Shown piece by piece: positions 37,773 through 47,199 of a DNA stretch of 64,000 nt. The stretch lies in contig NZ_LZJK01000091.1 of the NCBI RefSeq assembly GCF_001667945.1, positions 1 to 64,000 on the forward strand, written 5' to 3'. The notes beneath the pieces are model-generated. The model made no database searches. It saw only the letters and a program-made list of their open reading frames with translations, and was not told the DNA's origin. Position numbers and translations under genes: made by a program. The DNA is from Mycolicibacter sinensis (lineage in GTDB: Bacteria > Actinomycetota > Actinomycetes > Mycobacteriales > Mycobacteriaceae). Numbering within the stretch: position 1 is the stretch's first letter; each line of letters begins with the position of its first letter.

Positions 37773-39043
37773 CAATTCGGAACCCAGGCGGGCAGCTGCG
37801 GGCCGCCATCGGGAGTGGGCAAGGTGTAGGGCGGGTAGACCGGTGGCGGCTCCAGGGTGGCCAGTGGGTCGTGGCCCGCCGGCGGCCCGGCGGTGTCGTC
37901 ACCCAGGGGACGTGGCGCGTTGCGGGCGCCGCGAACCAGCAGCGACGGGTCGTCGTCGGGGCAGTAGGTGTAGCGGTAGGGCGCGGGGAAGTTCACCGCC
38001 GACGGCGGCTTTCGGGGCAGGTTGTAGTCGCAGCGGTGCCGCGGGTAGATGTCGGCGATCACCCAGATGCCGCCGTCGTGCACGGTGCCGGCCAGCCGAT
38101 CCACCAGGGAGCCGTGATCGGGGCGCCACAGGTTTTGCAGGGCGGGCACCCGCAGATAGAAGATCTGCGACAGGGTGGTCAGGTTGCCCAACAGGGCGTA
38201 GACGTTCTCCCGGTTGTCACCGATGAAACTGTCGACCTGGCCGAGTTCGGTGCCGCCGAGATCGACCAGGGTGCGGAAGCCGCCGTCCATGGTGTTGACG
38301 CCGCCCAGGACCTGTTGCAGGCCAGTGCTGGTTGCGCTCAAGCCGGGGGTGACATCGGCGAGGGTGGTGAACGAGATCCGGGTGTTGCGCAGCATGCTGA
38401 CGGTCTCGGGCAGTACGCCATCGAGCGTCGAAGCCAACAGCACGATGCCGTCCAACAGCGCAGACAGTTTCTTGCCGCCGTCGGGGCTGACCCGAAGCTC
38501 GTTGAAGACCGCGGTCAGCTGCTCGGCGTCGACCTGCCCCAGGGCGCCGCGGCTGTCATCGATGATCTGGGGCAGCGATACCGGCACGGTGGTCTGCTCC
38601 TGACCGATCAGCGATCCGTCGGTCAGGTAGGGGCCGCGGTCGTGCTCGGGGCGGAAGTCGAGGTATTGCTCACCGGCGACCGACAGCCCGGACACCCGCA
38701 CCCGGGTGTCGCGCGGGATGGGCCGGTCGGCGCGCACCGCGACGACGGCCTCGGCTCCCGCCGCGGTCAGGTGCACGTCGGTGACCCGCCCGATCGGGAT
38801 GCCGCGCAGGGTGACGTCCTGGTTGACCAGCAGGCCGCCGGATTGCGGCAGCAGCACCCGCACCGCGATCGTCTTCTGCGCCGGATTGATCCCGACGCCG
38901 AAGATCGTCACGTAGGCCGCCGCCACCACCGTGGTCAGCGCTAACCCGAGGCCGGACAACAGGATACGTCGCCGGTAGCCGACCTGGACCAGCCAGACGC
39001 CGAGCCGGGCGAACAGGTCGAGGAGGTCGAGGAAAGGTCTCAT
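37772..39043 (-). CDS. Mce-family protein MceF
   Basis: A 423-residue sixth subunit of the Mce transporter. One N-terminal helix at about residues 26-48 is followed by the MlaD/MCE domain at about 52-130 (VLLPQSGGLLVNQDVTLRGIPIGRV) and a helical tail predicted to form the tunnel. The last 80 residues are Pro-rich. It begins at ATG 39043 overlapping the mceE stop by 4 bases. Confidence 0.88.
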   Translation of the reverse strand: MRPFLDLLDLFARLGVWLVQVGYRRRILLSGLGLALTTVVAAAYVTIFGVGINPAQKTIAVRVLLPQSGGLLVNQDVTLRGIPIGRVTDVHLTAAGAEAVVAVRADRPIPRDTRVRVSGLSVAGEQYLDFRPEHDRGPYLTDGSLIGQEQTTVPVSLPQIIDDSRGALGQVDAEQLTAVFNELRVSPDGGKKLSALLDGIVLLASTLDGVLPETVSMLRNTRISFTTLADVTPGLSATSTGLQQVLGGVNTMDGGFRTLVDLGGTELGQVDSFIGDNRENVYALLGNLTTLSQIFYLRVPALQNLWRPDHGSLVDRLAGTVHDGGIWVIADIYPRHRCDYNLPRKPPSAVNFPAPYRYTYCPDDDPSLLVRGARNAPRPLGDDTAGPPAGHDPLATLEPPPVYPPYTLPTPDGGPQLPAWVPN

Positions 39044-40155
39044 CGCTGCGGTCCGTAGATCCGGGACAGCAGCATGTTCCACTCGTAGCGCAGGTCACCG
39101 ATCATCAGATGCCAGTCGGTGCCGTCGGTCCAGTGGAATTCCGGATCACCCGGGTAGTTCTTGTCGGGCCAGGGAACCAGCGTGATCTTGTCGATCTCTC
39201 CTTTGACGTGGGCGGCGGGGCCGTTCAAGGTCTTCATCAAGATGCCCAGGAACCGGTTGAACGGCATCAGCGAAAGTTCGGGGTCGATGGCGATCTCGTT
39301 GAATACCCGCGCCAGCTTGTTGAGATCGGCACTCACGCTGCGGGTGTCGGTGCCTTGCAGGGACGGGAACCGGGACAGCTGACGGGTGATCCGCGCCCCG
39401 GTATCGACCAGCTCGATCAGGTCGGAGGTGTTGTCGGAGATGACGTTGAGGGCCGGCGCCAGGTGGGTCAGCGAGTCATCGAGGGTGGTCTGACGCGCCG
39501 ACATGGTCGCGGCCAGCTCCGACGACGTGCGCAGGGTCAGGTCCAGTTGCTGCGAGCGGGCGCTCATCCGGGAGAGCAGCGTCGCGGTCTGATCCAGCAG
39601 CAGACCCAGCTTTTCGCCGCGCCCGCCGACCGCCTTGCCGGCGCCGTTGAGCATGGACACCAGGTGGCGCACCGTGCCGCCGTTGACCAGCATCGCCATC
39701 GAGGCGATCAGTTCCTCGATGGTCGGAGCGTTGGCGGTCGATTCCAGCGGCAGCACCGAGCCGTTGCTCAGCAGCGGCGCGTCGTCGGGCCGGTTGCTAT
39801 CGGGCCAGATCTGCACGAAGATGTCGCCGAGCGGGGTAGCCGAGCGCAGTTCGGCGGTGCTGCCCGCATACAGCGGCACATCGGATTTGATCCGCATGGT
39901 GATGTAGGCGTTGAAGTCTTGGGCCCGAATCGATTCGACCTCACCGATCTGCGCCCCGTACAACCGCACCTTGGCCTTCTCCGGCAGGTTCAGGGCGTCG
40001 GAGAACACCGCGGTGATGGTGTAGTAGGGGCCACCGCCGCCGGGTGCGGGCAGGGCCACGCTCTCCAAATCCAGGCCGCATCCGACCGTCAGCAGTGCGG
40101 TCGTGACCGCCAGCGCCGCTCGAGCCCCGCGCACCCATCTGGTCGGCTGCCTCAT
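39040..40155 (-). CDS. Mce-family lipoprotein MceE
   Basis: A 371-residue lipoprotein. A signal peptide with lipobox LLTVGC places the lipidated cysteine near residue 26. The MCE domain follows (VRLYGAQIGEVESI), then the Mce helical region. MceE is the usual lipoprotein (Lpr) subunit of actinobacterial mce operons. It overlaps mceD by 4 bases and mceF by 4 bases. Confidence 0.88.
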   Translation of the reverse strand: MRQPTRWVRGARAALAVTTALLTVGCGLDLESVALPAPGGGGPYYTITAVFSDALNLPEKAKVRLYGAQIGEVESIRAQDFNAYITMRIKSDVPLYAGSTAELRSATPLGDIFVQIWPDSNRPDDAPLLSNGSVLPLESTANAPTIEELIASMAMLVNGGTVRHLVSMLNGAGKAVGGRGEKLGLLLDQTATLLSRMSARSQQLDLTLRTSSELAATMSARQTTLDDSLTHLAPALNVISDNTSDLIELVDTGARITRQLSRFPSLQGTDTRSVSADLNKLARVFNEIAIDPELSLMPFNRFLGILMKTLNGPAAHVKGEIDKITLVPWPDKNYPGDPEFHWTDGTDWHLMIGDLRYEWNMLLSRIYGPQR

Positions 40156-41288
40156 GGCCGCTCACCGATCCCGTCCTGCATCAGATCGAGCATGCTGCCC
40201 AGCCCGAAGTCCGGTCCGTAGTCCCGCAGCGTTCCGGTCGCGCATGCGAGCTGGCGTAGACCCATCAGGTTGCAGATCTCCTTGCCGAACTGGCTGTTGA
40301 ACAAGGTTTTTCCGAGCAGCAGGTGTGCTCGCAGACTGCCCGCGTTCTCATCGATGACGTTGTAGAAATTGTCGATGAACAGCGGTGCCACGTCGAGGAT
40401 TTCGCGCAGGTCGCGTTCGTTGTCGGTGAGTGTCGTGGCCACGGTGCGAACACCGGAGAACGCGTCGCGCAGCCGGTCCTGGTTGCCTTCCAGCAGCCGC
40501 GAGGTCTCGGCGAGCAGCCGGTTGATCTTGGCCCCGGTGTTGCCGGTGCCGAGGTTCTCCGCGGCGAGGATGTCGCTGAGCTGGTGAATGTAGGAACCGA
40601 ATTCGCGTAGGGCGGCATCGTTCCGGGACGCGGCTTCGCTGAGTTCGGCCACGCCTGTGATGATCGTCTGGATGGTCTTCTTGCTGTGCGCGCCCTTGTC
40701 CGACCCCACCTGCAGGGCTTCGGAGAGCCGGCCCAGTGTCGCCTTGAGGTCGGGTCCGTTCCCGACCGTGATCTGTGATCCCAGCGCCACGAATTCGCCC
40801 AGCGGGCCCTGGTTGTGGTCGTCGCCGCGCAACGCGCTGCCCAGCTTGTCCATCATCGCCAGGGTTCGCTCGAACTCCACCGGTGTGCGGGTGCGGTCCA
40901 GGCTCAGCACGTCGCCGTTTTTGAGCTTGGGTCCACCCCGATAGGCCGGGGTGAGCTCGACGTGGCGGTCGGTGAGCACGGAGTTGGACACGGTCACCGC
41001 TTCGACGTCGGCGGGGATGTCAACGTCGGCGTCGATCGCCAGCTTCACCTCGACATAGCCACCCTTGGGGTTGATGCTGGTGACCTTGCCGACGTCCATG
41101 CCCAGCACCGATACCCCGTTGCCGGTGTAAAGGCCTACGGCGTCCTGGAATTGGGCGGTCACCCGGATCTTGTGCACCGCGATCCGCGGTAGGTCGGGGA
41201 TCAGTTGCGGTGCGACCGCGGCGCCGGTGACGGCCAGGACCAGAGCGGCCGCACCGGCGAGCAGGTAGAGCTTGAGGGCGCGGCTCAT
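40152..41288 (-). CDS. Mce-family protein MceD
   Basis: A 378-residue subunit. An N-terminal helix (LKLYLLAGAAALVLAVTGAAVA) leads to the MCE domain (AVGLYTGNGVSVLGMDVGKVTSI) and a helical tail with Leu-rich heptads. The ATG at 41288 overlaps the mceC stop by 4 bases. A longer reading frame in the same phase extends into mceC and is rejected. Confidence 0.87.
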   Translation of the reverse strand: MSRALKLYLLAGAAALVLAVTGAAVAPQLIPDLPRIAVHKIRVTAQFQDAVGLYTGNGVSVLGMDVGKVTSINPKGGYVEVKLAIDADVDIPADVEAVTVSNSVLTDRHVELTPAYRGGPKLKNGDVLSLDRTRTPVEFERTLAMMDKLGSALRGDDHNQGPLGEFVALGSQITVGNGPDLKATLGRLSEALQVGSDKGAHSKKTIQTIITGVAELSEAASRNDAALREFGSYIHQLSDILAAENLGTGNTGAKINRLLAETSRLLEGNQDRLRDAFSGVRTVATTLTDNERDLREILDVAPLFIDNFYNVIDENAGSLRAHLLLGKTLFNSQFGKEICNLMGLRQLACATGTLRDYGPDFGLGSMLDLMQDGIGERP

Positions 41289-42319
41289 TCGCAGTCCTTG
41301 AAGTACTCGACCAGGTTGAATTGGCGGGCGCGTCCGCTCAGCGCGCACATCCAGGAGTCCACGAAGATCCCGGCCGGCAAGAAGACGTCGGCCGCGTTGC
41401 CGCTGCCGGTGGCGTTGGCGAAGTTGCGTAACGCCACCGGGGTGGATTGCAGGAAGCTGCGCAGCAAGGCGTCGTGATCGGCGGTCATCTTCATGAATTC
41501 GTGGAAGTCGGCGATCATCTGGTTGACGGCCGCCTCGTCGTGGAGGATCCCGTCGGCCCGGTCGACCAGCAGCGTGGCGCTGGCGAACAGTTGTTGCACG
41601 GCGGCGCGGCGGGTGGCGATCTCCCGCAGCACATCGCGGCCCTGCAGCACCAGGGCGCCGAGGTTGGCCCGCTGATCGCGCAGCATGGTGGTGAGGGTTT
41701 CGGTGTTGGTCAGCAGTGTGCCCAGTTGCTCGCGGCGTTCGGCGATGATATCGGCCATCGCCTGCAGGTTGGTCAGCGCCTGGGGCAGCTGTTCGGCGAC
41801 CCCGCCGAGGTTGGCGTTGAGCAGGGTCAGCGATTCGACGAACCGGTTGGCGTCCACCGGCCCCAAGGTGCGGGTCGCCCCGGCCAAGGTCCGCTGCAGA
41901 TCGTAGGGAACCTCGGTGCGCGCCAAGGTGATCGTGCGGTTCTCGAGCTGTCCGGGGCCGGCCGGCGAGAGCTCGAGGTAGCGCGAACCCAGGATGGTGG
42001 TCAACTTGATCGCGGCGCGGGTGTCGGCGCCCAGAGCGATGCCGCGCTCGACGTTGAATCCGACCACCACGTGCTCGCCGGCGAGCTTCACGCGTTCGAC
42101 CGCGCCGACCTTGACGCCGGCGATGGTAACCATGGCGCCGGAGCGGATCTGGGCGGCCTGTGCGAATTCGGCGTGGTAGCGGGTCTTTCCGACGCCCAGG
42201 CCGGAGTAGACGACGGTAGCCATCAGCACGGCGGCGATGATGACGATCGCGCTCACGCCCAGCCACGGTGTGCTGAAGGACTCAAGGGGCCGTTTGAGGG
42301 CGGCGGGGATCCGGCTCAT
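41285..42319 (-). CDS. Mce-family protein MceC
   Basis: A 344-residue subunit. An N-terminal helix at about residues 19-42 is followed by the MCE domain (IRSGAMVTIAGVKVGAVERV) and a helical tail. The ATG at 42319 overlaps the mceB stop by 4 bases; the upstream extension lies in mceB and is rejected. It ends with a C-x-E tail (DCE). Confidence 0.87.
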   Translation of the reverse strand: MSRIPAALKRPLESFSTPWLGVSAIVIIAAVLMATVVYSGLGVGKTRYHAEFAQAAQIRSGAMVTIAGVKVGAVERVKLAGEHVVVGFNVERGIALGADTRAAIKLTTILGSRYLELSPAGPGQLENRTITLARTEVPYDLQRTLAGATRTLGPVDANRFVESLTLLNANLGGVAEQLPQALTNLQAMADIIAERREQLGTLLTNTETLTTMLRDQRANLGALVLQGRDVLREIATRRAAVQQLFASATLLVDRADGILHDEAAVNQMIADFHEFMKMTADHDALLRSFLQSTPVALRNFANATGSGNAADVFLPAGIFVDSWMCALSGRARQFNLVEYFKDCE

Positions 42320-43365
42320 CGGCACGCCGCCGAGTGCTGGTGGGCGAGGCCTTCGCTGGCGGTGGCCGCCCCGACGAACGCCCGGAACCAGTGAAACAGG
42401 CCGCGCCACAAGCCGAAGTCCAGCTCGCAGGCGTAGACGTCGCTGTAGGTGCCGCTCTGGGTGACCCGGGCCAGACCCTGGAGAACGTAGGGCAGGTTCG
42501 CCGCCATGTAGGCGAATCGCTCGCGGCCGTCGTTGATGCCGTAGTTGAGCAGGCCGGGCTGGCGCCCGATGAATTCTTCGAGGTCCGGGGCGATGTTGTC
42601 GACGATCGTCGACAGCCGCGCCATGGTGGCATTGATCGAGCCCACCGAGTCGACCAGCGGTTGCCGCTGGTTGGCCAGCGTGACCATGGTGTCACGCGAC
42701 TGGCGGATCATGTTCTCCATGTTGGCGCTCTGGTTGGCCAGGTCGGTCATCAACCGGTCGAGGTTGGTGATCAGCGCGCTGAGCACTTCGTCGGGTCCGG
42801 CAAAGGTCTCGGCCAGCTGGGAGGCCTGAGTGATCAGCATCAGAATCGATGCGTGATTGCCCTGCAGCGCCAGGACTGTCGCAGTGCTGATGTTGTCGAC
42901 CTGTTCGGGGTCCAGCTCGGAGAACAACGGCTCGAATCCGTTGAGCATGTAGGAGACGTCCAGCGACGGGTTGGTGCGTTCGATCGGGATCTGGCCGTGG
43001 TTGGGCAAGATGGCCGGGTTGTCGCCGGGGCCCTGGGCCAGGCCGAGATAGCGCTGCCCGATGATGCTCTGATAAGTCACCGAGGCGATCGTGTTCTGGT
43101 AGAGCTTTTGGCTGCGTTGCACGCGGAACTGCACTTTGGCGGCGGTGCCGGCCAGCGTCACCCGGTCGACGCGGCCCACCCGCACGCCGGCGACGCGGAC
43201 GTCGTCGCCCGGGGCCATCCCGGAGGCGTCACTGAAGATCGCCGAGTAGCTGTAGGTAGGGCCGGCGATGTCGCGGCGCAAGGTGTTGTAGACCATCCAG
43301 GTGACGGTCAAGGCGAAGGTGGTGAAAATGGCCATGCCGATCACCGATTTGCGACGACTGCTCAT
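42316..43365 (-). CDS. Mce-family protein MceB
   Basis: A 349-residue subunit. A short N-terminal helix (VIGMAIFTTFALTVTWMVY) is followed by the MCE domain (MAPGDDVRVAGVRVGRVDRV) and a long helical region. Cysteines lie close to the C-terminus (YACELD and AACR). The ATG at 43365 overlaps the mceA stop by 4 bases. Confidence 0.88.
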   Translation of the reverse strand: MSSRRKSVIGMAIFTTFALTVTWMVYNTLRRDIAGPTYSYSAIFSDASGMAPGDDVRVAGVRVGRVDRVTLAGTAAKVQFRVQRSQKLYQNTIASVTYQSIIGQRYLGLAQGPGDNPAILPNHGQIPIERTNPSLDVSYMLNGFEPLFSELDPEQVDNISTATVLALQGNHASILMLITQASQLAETFAGPDEVLSALITNLDRLMTDLANQSANMENMIRQSRDTMVTLANQRQPLVDSVGSINATMARLSTIVDNIAPDLEEFIGRQPGLLNYGINDGRERFAYMAANLPYVLQGLARVTQSGTYSDVYACELDFGLWRGLFHWFRAFVGAATASEGLAHQHSAACR

Positions 43366-44798
43366 CGGCCGCCTTCCTTCACGGTCAGGTGCACCGTGCT
43401 GCCGCGCAGCAACGGCGCCAGCAGCAACATCGTGGGGGTATCGGCGCTGCCGGTGATTCCGCTGATCTGCTGTTTTTCCGGCGGGCTGCCGACCGGTCCG
43501 ACATTGCCGCCGATGACCGCGCCCTGCGGTTCGACGGCGGGGGTGCCGGCCGGCGGGGGTTTCGGCGGTGCGGGGATCGGTGGGCCCTGCGGGTCACCAG
43601 GCATCGAGTGCCGGGGCGGGGTGAGATTCGGGCGATTCTCGGTCATGCCCGGGGTGGGGGAGACACCCTGAGATTCCAGCGCCGGAAACAGGTCGGGTGC
43701 GGTGGGCACCTCTGGTGCGGTGGCGCAGCTCAGTCCGGCCAGCTCGCCGTAACGCGGGCAGTCGGCGCGGACATAGGTGCGGCTCGGCGTGAGCGCTAGC
43801 GCTGCCTTGACCTGGAGAAGCTTCTCGTTCGGGTCCCAGATGACGTCGTAGACCCGGTCGGCCAGGGTCTGTAACTTGGTTGACACGCCGTGGAATTCGT
43901 CGGCGTGATCGGCGATCACCCCGAGGGCAGGGGTGAGCTGGGTGGTGATGGTGATCATCCGCTCGGCCTGATTCTCCAGGGCGTTCGCCAGCGTGGTCGC
44001 GGTGTCGGTTCCGCCGGTGAGCAGGCTGGACAGTTGCGGTCCCTTTTCGGCGATGGTGGCCATCGGCCGAATCGATCGGTCCAGCGCGCCGAAGAGTTCG
44101 GGGGAGACCCGTTGCAGGCCTTGGGCCGCCGCGGTCAGGGCCGACAGGGTGGTCGGGTCGGCGTCGTCGGCGGCGACGACGGAGTTCAGTTGCGCCAGAA
44201 TCTCGTTGAGGTTGTGGCCGGTGTCGGTCAGTTCCCGGCCGCGTCCGTGGGTGGCGGTGCCCAGGGCGGCGATCACGCCGACGGTGGTGTCGTCGGGTTT
44301 GCGGCCCAGCGGGTTGATCAACTGGCGGAGCTTGTTCAGCACGTTCTGGAACAGCACGGTGGGCAGTGACCGGTCTTCGAAGACCACCGCGCCCGAGCGC
44401 AAATGGTCACCGGCGGCACCGTTGTCGACCAACTGGACCGCCGAGACCGCGAACAGGTTGGCCGGCACCACCCGGGCGGTGACGGTGTTGGGGATCTTGG
44501 CCGCATGTTCGGGTTTGAGCACCACGTGGACCGTGTTGGGCAGCCCGTGGGTGGACGGGGTGATGTCGGCGACCGAACCGACCAGCAGTTCATGGTATTT
44601 CACATCCGAGCGCGGCGGCAGGCCGTCGCCGATGTTGGTGAGCTCGATGTCGATCCGGACCAGGTTGTCAAGCTTGCCCTGGGATTTGGCGACCATCAGC
44701 GTCGCGGTGGCGACGGCGACGACGATGAACACGACGCCCAGCACGAACACCCGGAGGTTGGAGGGTCCGCGCGGATCGGTGTCGAACGAGTTCGGCAT
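43362..44798 (-). CDS. Mce-family protein MceA, with Pro-rich C-terminal tail
   Basis: A 478-residue first subunit. An N-terminal helix at about residues 15-36 is followed by an MCE domain (LPPRSDVKYHELLVGSVADI) and helical region with a C-x10-C pair (RADCPRYGELAGLSCA) near residue 355. The last 110 residues are Pro/Gly-rich, ending with a hydrophobic stretch. The extended tail is longer than I would expect for MceA and may reach through the cell wall. It starts 3 bases after the yrbEB stop. The mce number cannot be assigned; the N-terminus does not match the mce1A type I recall. Confidence 0.85.
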   Translation of the reverse strand: MPNSFDTDPRGPSNLRVFVLGVVFIVVAVATATLMVAKSQGKLDNLVRIDIELTNIGDGLPPRSDVKYHELLVGSVADITPSTHGLPNTVHVVLKPEHAAKIPNTVTARVVPANLFAVSAVQLVDNGAAGDHLRSGAVVFEDRSLPTVLFQNVLNKLRQLINPLGRKPDDTTVGVIAALGTATHGRGRELTDTGHNLNEILAQLNSVVAADDADPTTLSALTAAAQGLQRVSPELFGALDRSIRPMATIAEKGPQLSSLLTGGTDTATTLANALENQAERMITITTQLTPALGVIADHADEFHGVSTKLQTLADRVYDVIWDPNEKLLQVKAALALTPSRTYVRADCPRYGELAGLSCATAPEVPTAPDLFPALESQGVSPTPGMTENRPNLTPPRHSMPGDPQGPPIPAPPKPPPAGTPAVEPQGAVIGGNVGPVGSPPEKQQISGITGSADTPTMLLLAPLLRGSTVHLTVKEGGR

Positions 44799-44801
44799 CG
44801 T

Positions 44802-45665
44802 CTAGCCCCCGAACCTGGCGCCGGACTCGACGCCCCACAGCGCCATGGTCATGAACATGTTCACCACGACCACCGCGGTGACACTGGTGCGCATCGCGCG
44901 TCCGGCGGCGACGCCGACGCCGGCCGGACCGCCCGAGGCGATGAACCCGTAGTAGCTCTGGATGGTCGACGACACGAAGACGAACACGGTGGCCTTCAAC
45001 GTCGCGTACAGCACATCGCGGCCGTTGACGAACAGCGAGAAGTAGTGCAGGTAGGACCCGTTGGATTGGCCGGAGATCAAGATGACCGAGAACTGGCAGG
45101 ACAGGTAGGCGATGCCCAGCGCCACCAGGAACAGCGGGACGACGGCGATGACCGAGGCGACCGCCCGGGTGGTGACCAGGAATGGGATGGGGTTGATCGC
45201 CATCGCTTCGAGCGAGTCGATCTCCTCGTTGATGCGCATCGCGCCGAGTTGGGCGGTGAAGCGGCAGCCGGCCTGGGCGATGAACGCCATTCCCACCATG
45301 ATCGGGGCGAGTTCACGGGTGGTGGCGAACGAGGAGATCAGCCCGGTGGCGGGCCCCAGGCCCAGCAGGTCCAACACGTTGTAGCCCTCGACGGCGACCA
45401 GGGCGCCGGCGATCGCACCCAGCGCCAGTGCCACGGCGATGGTGCCGCCGCCGACGACCACCGAGCCGTTGCCCCAGGCGATGTCGGATAGCAGCCGCAG
45501 CATCTCGCGCCGGTAATGCCGGATCATGACCGGTACCGAAACGAGCGTGCGCCCGAAGAAGTGCACCAGGTGTCCGGCGCGGGCCACGGCCAAAAAGCCC
45601 CCGCCGAAGAGGCCGGCGACCGCACGGAGACCGGGGAGCCGAAAAGCACTGGGAATGGCCGTCAT
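44802..45665 (-). CDS. YrbE-family ABC permease B
   Basis: A 287-residue MlaE/YrbE permease. Five or six membrane helices are visible, with the MlaE-type loop EEIDSLEAMAINPIPFLVTTR near residues 160-180. It pairs with YrbEA and a chromosomal ATPase (MceG/Mkl, not in this window) to power the transporter. The ATG at 45665 overlaps the yrbEA TAA by 1 base (TAATG). Confidence 0.9.
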   Translation of the reverse strand: MTAIPSAFRLPGLRAVAGLFGGGFLAVARAGHLVHFFGRTLVSVPVMIRHYRREMLRLLSDIAWGNGSVVVGGGTIAVALALGAIAGALVAVEGYNVLDLLGLGPATGLISSFATTRELAPIMVGMAFIAQAGCRFTAQLGAMRINEEIDSLEAMAINPIPFLVTTRAVASVIAVVPLFLVALGIAYLSCQFSVILISGQSNGSYLHYFSLFVNGRDVLYATLKATVFVFVSSTIQSYYGFIASGGPAGVGVAAGRAMRTSVTAVVVVNMFMTMALWGVESGARFGG

Positions 45666-46552
45666 TACAGCGCCTGCCTCGGGAACAGAATGACGTAGAG
45701 CTGGCTCATCAAGACGTTGACGAACATCAGCAGCAGGATGGATTCGACGACCGCGGCGTTGACCGAGTTGGCCACCCCGGCCGGCCCGCCGTGGCTGTCG
45801 AGGCCCTTCTGGCAGCTCACGATCGCGACGATCATCCCGAAGACGATCGCCTTGGCGAACGCCAGCCACATGTCGCCGACGTCGGAGAAGGACGAGAAGG
45901 TCGCGATGAACGAGCCGGCGGTCCCGTTCTGCAGGAACACGTTGAAGATGTAGCCGGCTACATACCCGACGAAAAACGTGATGCCGGTAAGCAATACGCC
46001 GATCGTCATCAGCGCCGCCAGGCGGGGGACCACCAGCCGCCGCACCGGCGAGACGCCCATTACCTCCATGGCCTGGATTTCTTCGCGCATGGTCCGTGAT
46101 CCCAGGTCGGCGCAGACCGCCGAGCCGACCGCCACCGCCAGCAGCATCGCGGCGACCAGAGGGGCGGCCTGGCGGATGATGACCAGCCCGGTGGCCGCGC
46201 CGGCCAGGGAGGAGGCACCGACCTGTCCGGCCAGCACGCTGAACTGGATCGACAGCGTCACCCCGACCGGGATGGTGACGAAAACGGTTGGCAGGAAGGC
46301 GGCGCCGGCCACGAATGCCGTCTGGTCGATGAACTCCCCGACGAGGAAGCGCCCGGAGAACAGGTCGACGAACAGGTACTGGATCGCTCGAACACCCAGC
46401 ACCACTTGGCTTCCGCCGGTGCCCAGCGACTGGATCGGGTGGCTTTTCAGGTAGTGCAGGAGCCAATCGACCACCGCCTGCAGGCCGGGCCGGCCGGCCA
46501 ATTGTTGGTCGGCGAGTTCGATCAGGCGACGGGCGGAATTCGGTGCGGCCAT
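45665..46552 (-). CDS. YrbE-family ABC permease A
   Basis: A 295-residue MlaE/YrbE permease. The loop EEIQAMEVMGVSPVRRLVVPR near residues 175-195 is the family signature that binds the ATPase. The N-terminal 70 residues are cytoplasmic. The ATG at 46552 overlaps the small upstream gene stop by 1 base (TGATG), showing that the small gene is part of the operon. Confidence 0.9.
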   Translation of the reverse strand: MAAPNSARRLIELADQQLAGRPGLQAVVDWLLHYLKSHPIQSLGTGGSQVVLGVRAIQYLFVDLFSGRFLVGEFIDQTAFVAGAAFLPTVFVTIPVGVTLSIQFSVLAGQVGASSLAGAATGLVIIRQAAPLVAAMLLAVAVGSAVCADLGSRTMREEIQAMEVMGVSPVRRLVVPRLAALMTIGVLLTGITFFVGYVAGYIFNVFLQNGTAGSFIATFSSFSDVGDMWLAFAKAIVFGMIVAIVSCQKGLDSHGGPAGVANSVNAAVVESILLLMFVNVLMSQLYVILFPRQAL

Positions 46553-46785
46553 CACTGCATGCAGACGTCTGCGAACAGCAGCACCGGCCACGACACGATC
46601 GATCCTAGGAAGGACACCACCAGGTCCACCCCTTGCATCTCGTGCAGGTGAGCGGTGTGCGTCAACGACCAGATCAGGCCGATGATCAGGTAGGGCGTGC
46701 CCACGATCAGGCCCAGGCCGATGAGTTCTCCGACGCTCATCCGATAGCTGAGCAGTCGGCCGATGTTATCTACAATTCCGGGCAT
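46552..46785 (-). CDS. Small membrane protein heading the mce operon
   Basis: A 77-residue protein. A membrane segment at about residues 20-41 (IGLGLIVGTPYLIIGLIWSL) and a second at about 55-74 (VVSFLGSIVSWPVLLFADV) suggest a two-helix protein. GGGAGA lies 8 bases before the ATG at 46785. Small proteins of this shape at the head of yrbE genes are seen in some non-tuberculous mce loci, but I know of no function. The TGATG overlap with yrbEA argues for coupled translation. Confidence 0.7.
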   Translation of the reverse strand: MPGIVDNIGRLLSYRMSVGELIGLGLIVGTPYLIIGLIWSLTHTAHLHEMQGVDLVVSFLGSIVSWPVLLFADVCMQ

Positions 46786-47199
46786 CCGTCGTTTCTCCCA
46801 CTGCTTTGGCCCTGCGCCCCACCGAGGGGAGTGTGACGCAGGGCGCAGCAGACGCTGCGGATGCAGCATGACACAGCGGACGTAGCGCTGCAAGAGAAAA
46901 GTTAACTGCGATCTGCTGTCGTGCAGGCGCAGAACGAGTGGTTAACGCCCGTAATGCACCGGAAATAGCCGCGAATGACACGGGAAGTTATCCGTCATCT
47001 GAGCGTCTCTGGCCGCCGTGTGCGATGCCAGTGGACGGCGTTGACGTCAGCCGGCGGGGCGGTGTCGGCGGGGCGCGGGCTGTCGACCGCCCGCCCGGAA
47101 TTGTTAATCTCGATTACGCCTGCGTTGCGGGGCGGTCGGGGTGGTGACGCGGACGATTTGGCGCCTCGGGCCTCCGTTCGGTAGCCTCGTAGACACCGA
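46786..47199. promoter_or_regulatory. Divergent intergenic region: mce operon promoter and tRNA promoter
   Basis: 414 bases without a credible gene; the small open frames here read as shadows. It must hold the promoter of the 16-gene mce run to the left and that of the tRNA to the right. A plausible tRNA promoter is TTGGCG at 47158-47163, an 18-base spacer and TAGCCT at 47182-47187, 12 bases before the tRNA. I could not find a clear TetR palindrome for the mce regulator. Confidence 0.5.

Noticed and set aside
46912..47199. Short open frames between the mce operon and the tRNA
   Set aside because: No ribosome-binding site, no family resemblance and biased codon use; treated as non-coding.
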